Both the position numbers and the translations under genes were made by a program. The notes beneath the pieces were generated by a model. That model did no database searches. It had not been told where the DNA came from and was given only the letters and a program-made list of their open reading frames with translations. Below are positions 12,756 to 15,561 of a stretch of 15,561 nucleotides of DNA, piece after piece; position 1 is the stretch's first letter; every line of letters begins with the position of its first letter. Source of the DNA: T1Sed10-7 sp041685505. GTDB taxonomy: Bacteria > Actinomycetota > Nitriliruptoria > Nitriliruptorales > Nitriliruptoraceae. The DNA is taken from assembly GCA_041685505.1 (NCBI GenBank), contig JAWLFQ010000059.1, positions 1-15,561 of the forward strand. Reading direction: 5' to 3'.

Positions 12756-13313
12756 ATGCCACGCCGATCACGCCTCCCGCGGAGCCGGGCGCGGCTGCTG
12801 CGGCGGCTGGCCTGGTTGCGCACCATGGAGTGGTGCAACGTCCCGTTCATGGCGGCGGTGCTGCTGTGGTGGGTGCCGGCAGCGGGTGGGCGGGCCATCC
12901 CGGCGGACACCTGGCTCCGGACCGTGGCCTTCCTGCCGGTGGGAGGGCTGCTGCTGGTGGGAGGCTGGTACTGGCACCGCAAGCTCCTCGACCTGCGGCA
13001 GCGCCGAGCGATCGACAGCGCCCTCGCGGTCCTGGACCGGCTCGACCGCTGGCTGCCGTGGGTGCTGATCGGGTGGAGCGCCGCCCTCGTCGCTGCATGG
13101 CTGGTCGGGCTCGGCACGGCGACCGACCGCTGGTGGGCCACTGGCCTGCTCGCGCTCGCCTGGGCCGAGTTCATCAACTACTTCCGCGTCCAACTGATGC
13201 ACGACACCCGCTCGGACCTCCGACGTCTGCTCACGACCCGCCGCCTCCGTCGCTCGTGGTTGGCGACCGATCTCCATCGATGGCGAGCGACACGCGCGGA
13301 CCGCTGCCCGTGA
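12756..13313 (+). CDS. Unrecognised four-helix membrane protein
   Basis: The protein has 185 residues. A strongly basic N-terminus (residues 1-22) precedes predicted helices at about 27-42, 54-72, 98-118 and 126-143, and the C-terminal ~40 residues are again very basic. The segment W-A-E-F-I-N-Y-F-R-V-Q-L-M-H-D (136-150) at the end of the last helix looks conserved and functional (aromatic/His/Asp face), but I do not recognise a named family. The ATG at 12756 has GGAGGG 7 bases upstream; a GTG at 12741, also with GGAGG, is nearly as good and would add five residues. It precedes the BHMT-like gene by 181 bases on the same strand. No function is proposed. Confidence 0.75.
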   Translation: MPRRSRLPRSRARLLRRLAWLRTMEWCNVPFMAAVLLWWVPAAGGRAIPADTWLRTVAFLPVGGLLLVGGWYWHRKLLDLRQRRAIDSALAVLDRLDRWLPWVLIGWSAALVAAWLVGLGTATDRWWATGLLALAWAEFINYFRVQLMHDTRSDLRRLLTTRRLRRSWLATDLHRWRATRADRCP

Positions 13314-13494
13314 TCGCGGTGTGGCCGTGGCGGCGGACACGGACGGCGGCCCGGGCGCAGACGGCGCGCCACCGTCCCGGCGCATGGCACTGCGCTGCAG
13401 GCACGGTTGCTGGTGGCCACGGTCCCGGGGCAGCATGTGGTCGTGCCCGGGACGGGACCGCTGCCGGGAACCGCCGAACCGACGTCGAGGGCCC

Positions 13495-14556
13495 ATGCGC
13501 ACCACCCGCACCTCCAACCCTGTCCGCGGCCTCCACGAGCGCCTGGCGGTCGGCCCGGTCCTGTGCGCCGAGGGGTACCTGTTCGAGCTGGAACGCCGCG
13601 GCTACCTCAAGGCCGGCAGCTTCGTGCCGGAGGTGGTGCTCGAGCATCCCGACGCACTCGCGCAGGTCCACCGTGAGTTCGTCCGTGCCGGGTCCGACAT
13701 CATCGAGGCCTTCACCTACTACGGCCACCGCGAGAAGCTCCGGCAGATCGGCAAGGAGGAGCAGCTCGAACCCCTCAACCGGCAGGCTCTGCGGCTCGCG
13801 CACGACGTCGCGGCCGAGTTCGAGGATCGGCCGCTGGTCGCCGGCAACCTCGCCAACACCAACGTCTACCGGCCCGGTGACCGTGACGCCGAGGGCCAGG
13901 CACGTGCGATGTTCGAAGAGCAGGCACGGTGGGCGGCCGAGGAGGGTGCGGACCTGATCATCGGCGAGACGTTCTCCTCCGCGGGCGAGGCCCGGCTGGC
14001 GCTCGAGGTGATCGCCGAGGTCGAGCTTCCCGGTGTCATCACCCTGGCGCTGCCGGCGCGGGGGACGCTCCTCGACGAGGTCACGGTCGACGACGCCTGC
14101 GCCATGCTGGAGGACGACGGCGCGGAGGTCGTCGGGCTCAACTGCTTCCGCGGTCCGACCACCATGCTCCCACCGCTTCGACGGATCCTCGAGCGGGTCA
14201 GCATCCCGGTGGCTGCACTGCCGGTGCCCTACCGCACCACCGAGGACCACCCCACCTACTTCGACCTGCCCGACCCCGATGCCACCGTGGCCCCACCCGG
14301 CGGGCAGACCTTCCCCCTGGCCTTGGAGCCGAACCTGTGCACGCGCTTCGAGGTGGCCGCCTTCGCCCACACCGCACGGGAACTGGGGGTGGACTACCTC
14401 GGTCTGTGCTGCGGTGCCGCTCCGCACCTGATCCGGTCGATGGCCGAGGCGCTCGGCCGCACCCCACCTGCGAGCCGCTTCTCCCCGGACCGCTCCCACC
14501 CCTCCGACCTCGGGAGCGATCCGCGCCTGACCGCCCGCGGCGGTGGCCACGGGTGA
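13495..14556 (+). CDS. Betaine-homocysteine-methyltransferase-like homocysteine S-methyltransferase
   Basis: The protein has 353 residues and is a homocysteine S-methyltransferase of the BHMT-like branch. The zinc ligands are C217 in V-G-L-N-C and C305-C306 in L-C-C-G-A. Family landmarks include Y-L-F-E-L-E-R-R-G-Y near 28-37, E-A-F-T-Y-Y-G-H-R-E-K at 71-81, V-A-G-N near 115, G-E-T-F at 157-160 and P-V-P-Y-R-T at 243-248. The enzyme transfers a methyl group to homocysteine to make methionine; betaine is the likely donor by similarity, but related donors such as S-methylmethionine or dimethylsulfoniopropionate are not excluded. The ATG at 13495 has GAGGG close upstream; the frame is open further but not family-like. 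The C-terminal ~25 residues after S-R-F-S-P-D are variable. It is followed by a GNAT gene 81 bases on. Confidence 0.88.
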   Translation: MRTTRTSNPVRGLHERLAVGPVLCAEGYLFELERRGYLKAGSFVPEVVLEHPDALAQVHREFVRAGSDIIEAFTYYGHREKLRQIGKEEQLEPLNRQALRLAHDVAAEFEDRPLVAGNLANTNVYRPGDRDAEGQARAMFEEQARWAAEEGADLIIGETFSSAGEARLALEVIAEVELPGVITLALPARGTLLDEVTVDDACAMLEDDGAEVVGLNCFRGPTTMLPPLRRILERVSIPVAALPVPYRTTEDHPTYFDLPDPDATVAPPGGQTFPLALEPNLCTRFEVAAFAHTARELGVDYLGLCCGAAPHLIRSMAEALGRTPPASRFSPDRSHPSDLGSDPRLTARGGGHG

Positions 14557-14591
14557 GCAGCGGTGTGCGGCGTGGTGGCCACCCCGCTAGC

Positions 14592-14597
14592 TAGCGT
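14592..14597 (+). promoter_or_regulatory. -10 element of the GNAT gene within a GCTAGCTAGC palindrome
   Basis: TAGCGT lies 40 bases before the TTG start at 14638 and overlaps the 10-base palindrome GCTAGCTAGC (14586-14595). It matches the hexamer upstream of three other genes here. No clear -35 is visible. Confidence 0.45.
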
Positions 14598-14637
14598 CAC
14601 CAGGCCGACCGTCCCGTCACGCACCCCGAGGTGAGCG

Positions 14638-15390
14638 TTGGAACCCGAACCGCCATCCGCTCGGCTGCACCAGCGGGTCCTCGAGACCTGGCAGCGGAGC
14701 TTCCCCGAACTGACCGACCCGGTCGAGGTGCCCGGCACGAGCATCATCTCCGACCCGCAGACGCGACCGACGGCGTGGGTGTCGCTGTGGCCGGTCGGAC
14801 AGCGTGTGGTCACCCGCGTGGCGCCCGAGGTGGCTGCCCAACTCGAGGCCGTGCGCGACGAACTACCACCTCGACATCGCATGACCGCCGACGACGTGGC
14901 CAGGTGCTGGCCCGATCGGCCGACCGAGAAGGCACCGCAGCGTCTGCACGCGCTCGATCCGGCGACCTTCCGGCCCGCGTCGCCGGCGCCCGGCTGGCAG
15001 GTACGCACACTGACGGAGCGCGATCGCGACGATCTCGAGCGGTTCCTCGCGCAGTGCGCACAGGAGGATCTCGAGGAGGGCGACGTCGACATCGGTGGCG
15101 AGCACGAACTGACCGTGGGTCTCCAGGCCGATGGCCAGATCGCGGCGGTCGCCAGCATGTTCGAGTGGCGTGGCTTCAGCGATCTGGGCGTCGTCACCGC
15201 CCCCCGGTTCCGTCGGCAGGGCGCCGGCAGCGCGGTCGTGTCCGCCCTGTGCGAACGCCTGCTCGACGGCCCTCGTGTCGTCGTCTACCGCTACGCCTGC
15301 GACAACCTCGCGTCGGCCGGCGTCGCGCGCTCCCTGGGTCTGGCCCCTGTGGGCACGGCGGAGAGCGTCCGACCGAGCGAAGGGCCGTGA
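14638..15390 (+). CDS. GNAT-family N-acetyltransferase
   Basis: The protein has 250 residues with an N-terminal extension (about 1-115) and a GNAT domain (about 118-242). Motif A is visible as D-L-G-V-V-T-A-P-R-F-R-R-Q-G-A-G-S-A-V-V (182-201), where Q194-G-A-G197 is the acetyl-CoA pyrophosphate loop, followed by Y-A-C-D-N-L-A-S-A-G-V-A-R-S-L-G-L (219-235), the typical motif B. The substrate is unknown; an alanine-like or small-molecule acceptor cannot be told apart. The TTG at 14638 is the start because GAGGTGAG is directly upstream and no ATG or GTG in frame precedes the domain. The N-terminal extension contains W-V-S-L-W-P-V and may be a second, degenerate GNAT lobe. Its context, after a methyltransferase, gives no firm clue. 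Confidence 0.85.
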   Translation: MEPEPPSARLHQRVLETWQRSFPELTDPVEVPGTSIISDPQTRPTAWVSLWPVGQRVVTRVAPEVAAQLEAVRDELPPRHRMTADDVARCWPDRPTEKAPQRLHALDPATFRPASPAPGWQVRTLTERDRDDLERFLAQCAQEDLEEGDVDIGGEHELTVGLQADGQIAAVASMFEWRGFSDLGVVTAPRFRRQGAGSAVVSALCERLLDGPRVVVYRYACDNLASAGVARSLGLAPVGTAESVRPSEGP

Positions 15391-15398
15391 CCACCCCA

Positions 15399-15428
15399 CC
15401 ACCTCGGCGCTGTCGCGCCGACCGGTGG
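15399..15428 (+). terminator. Hairpin terminator after the GNAT gene
   Basis: CCACC plus TCGGCGC (15399-15410) pairs with GCGCCGA (15415-15421) and GGTGG (15424-15428) around a TGTC loop, with a two-base CC bulge: 12 pairs in all. It starts 9 bases after the GNAT stop. There is no U tract. Confidence 0.6.
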
Positions 15429-15488
15429 CGGTCAGGGGTTGACGGTCCCGGTGATCGCCCCGTCGACCTGCGGGACTGGAGGGAGGTC

Positions 15489-15561
15489 ATGGACAGCAGG
15501 AGCCGGTACCGCCTGGCGCTCGGCCTCGCGATCGCCACCACGGTGTTCCTCCTGTGGGCCA
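15489..15561 (+). CDS. N-terminus of a membrane protein, cut by the window end
   Basis: The ATG at 15489 follows GGAGGGAGG and opens a frame of 24 codons to the end of the window. After the basic MDSRSRYR the sequence becomes a hydrophobic helix (LALGLAIATTVFLLWA), which is either a first transmembrane segment or a signal anchor. A TTGACG at 15439-15444 could be a -35 box, but no TAnnnT follows at the right distance. The identity cannot be given from this fragment. Confidence 0.55.
   Translation, partial: MDSRSRYRLALGLAIATTVFLLWA

Noticed and set aside
10672..12771. A 699-residue version of the cutinase-SLH protein
   Set aside because: It would place the signal peptide about 92 residues inside the protein; the ATG at 12495 gives a normal exported protein.
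13231..14550. A 439-codon minus-strand open frame opposite the BHMT-like gene
   Set aside because: The plus strand has zinc ligands and full-length family similarity; the antisense reading has none.

Overview
The window is very GC-rich, densely coding DNA on both strands. It carries leader-poor promoters of the TAGCGT type, many GTG/TTG starts, lipoproteins and SLH-domain exported proteins, which together suggest a high-GC actinobacterium. SLH domains next to a cutinase and GerMN fold make a deep-branching lineage such as Nitriliruptoria possible; this is inference from gene content only. A 100-N scaffold gap shows it comes from a draft, short-read-type assembly. No rRNA, tRNA, CRISPR or insertion sequence was seen.

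Layout: (1) 1-2862 holds the 3' end of an MFS transporter, a CxxC carboxymuconolactone-decarboxylase/AhpD-type protein facing it, and a divergent ArsR-rhodanese regulator. The regulator overlaps a PIG-L deacetylase, which runs into a decapitated DsrE-family remnant. These genes read as a sulfur/thiol stress locus with a likely self-regulated, leaderless promoter. (2) 2919-5961, all on the minus strand, holds a SHOCT membrane protein, a secreted GerMN-Gmad2-SLH protein and an acidic-repeat lipoprotein. The lipoprotein is split by the N gap, which looks like an unmerged 99-bp contig overlap. (3) 6215-6985 is an NAD-type short-chain dehydrogenase with rarer codons than its neighbours and an elaborate promoter region, ended by a strong hairpin. 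(4) 7172-10033, minus strand, is a run of four genes: a small membrane protein, a His-containing polytopic membrane protein resembling the membrane part of actinobacterial copper oxidases, a YkvA-like protein and an LpqN-like lipoprotein. (5) 10249-10599 is a Rieske ferredoxin, converging through a multi-arm hairpin on (6) 10672-12495, a secreted cutinase-SLH fusion. (7) 12756-15390, plus strand, holds an unrecognised four-helix membrane protein, a betaine-homocysteine-methyltransferase-like enzyme and a GNAT acetyltransferase with a TTG start. A hairpin follows, then the first 24 codons of a membrane protein cut by the window end.

The most interesting points are the sulfur/thiol locus with its promoter dyad and truncated DsrE gene, the cutinase and GerMN proteins carrying SLH anchors, and the gap that can probably be closed by eye. 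No intergenic stretch exceeds about 260 bases.
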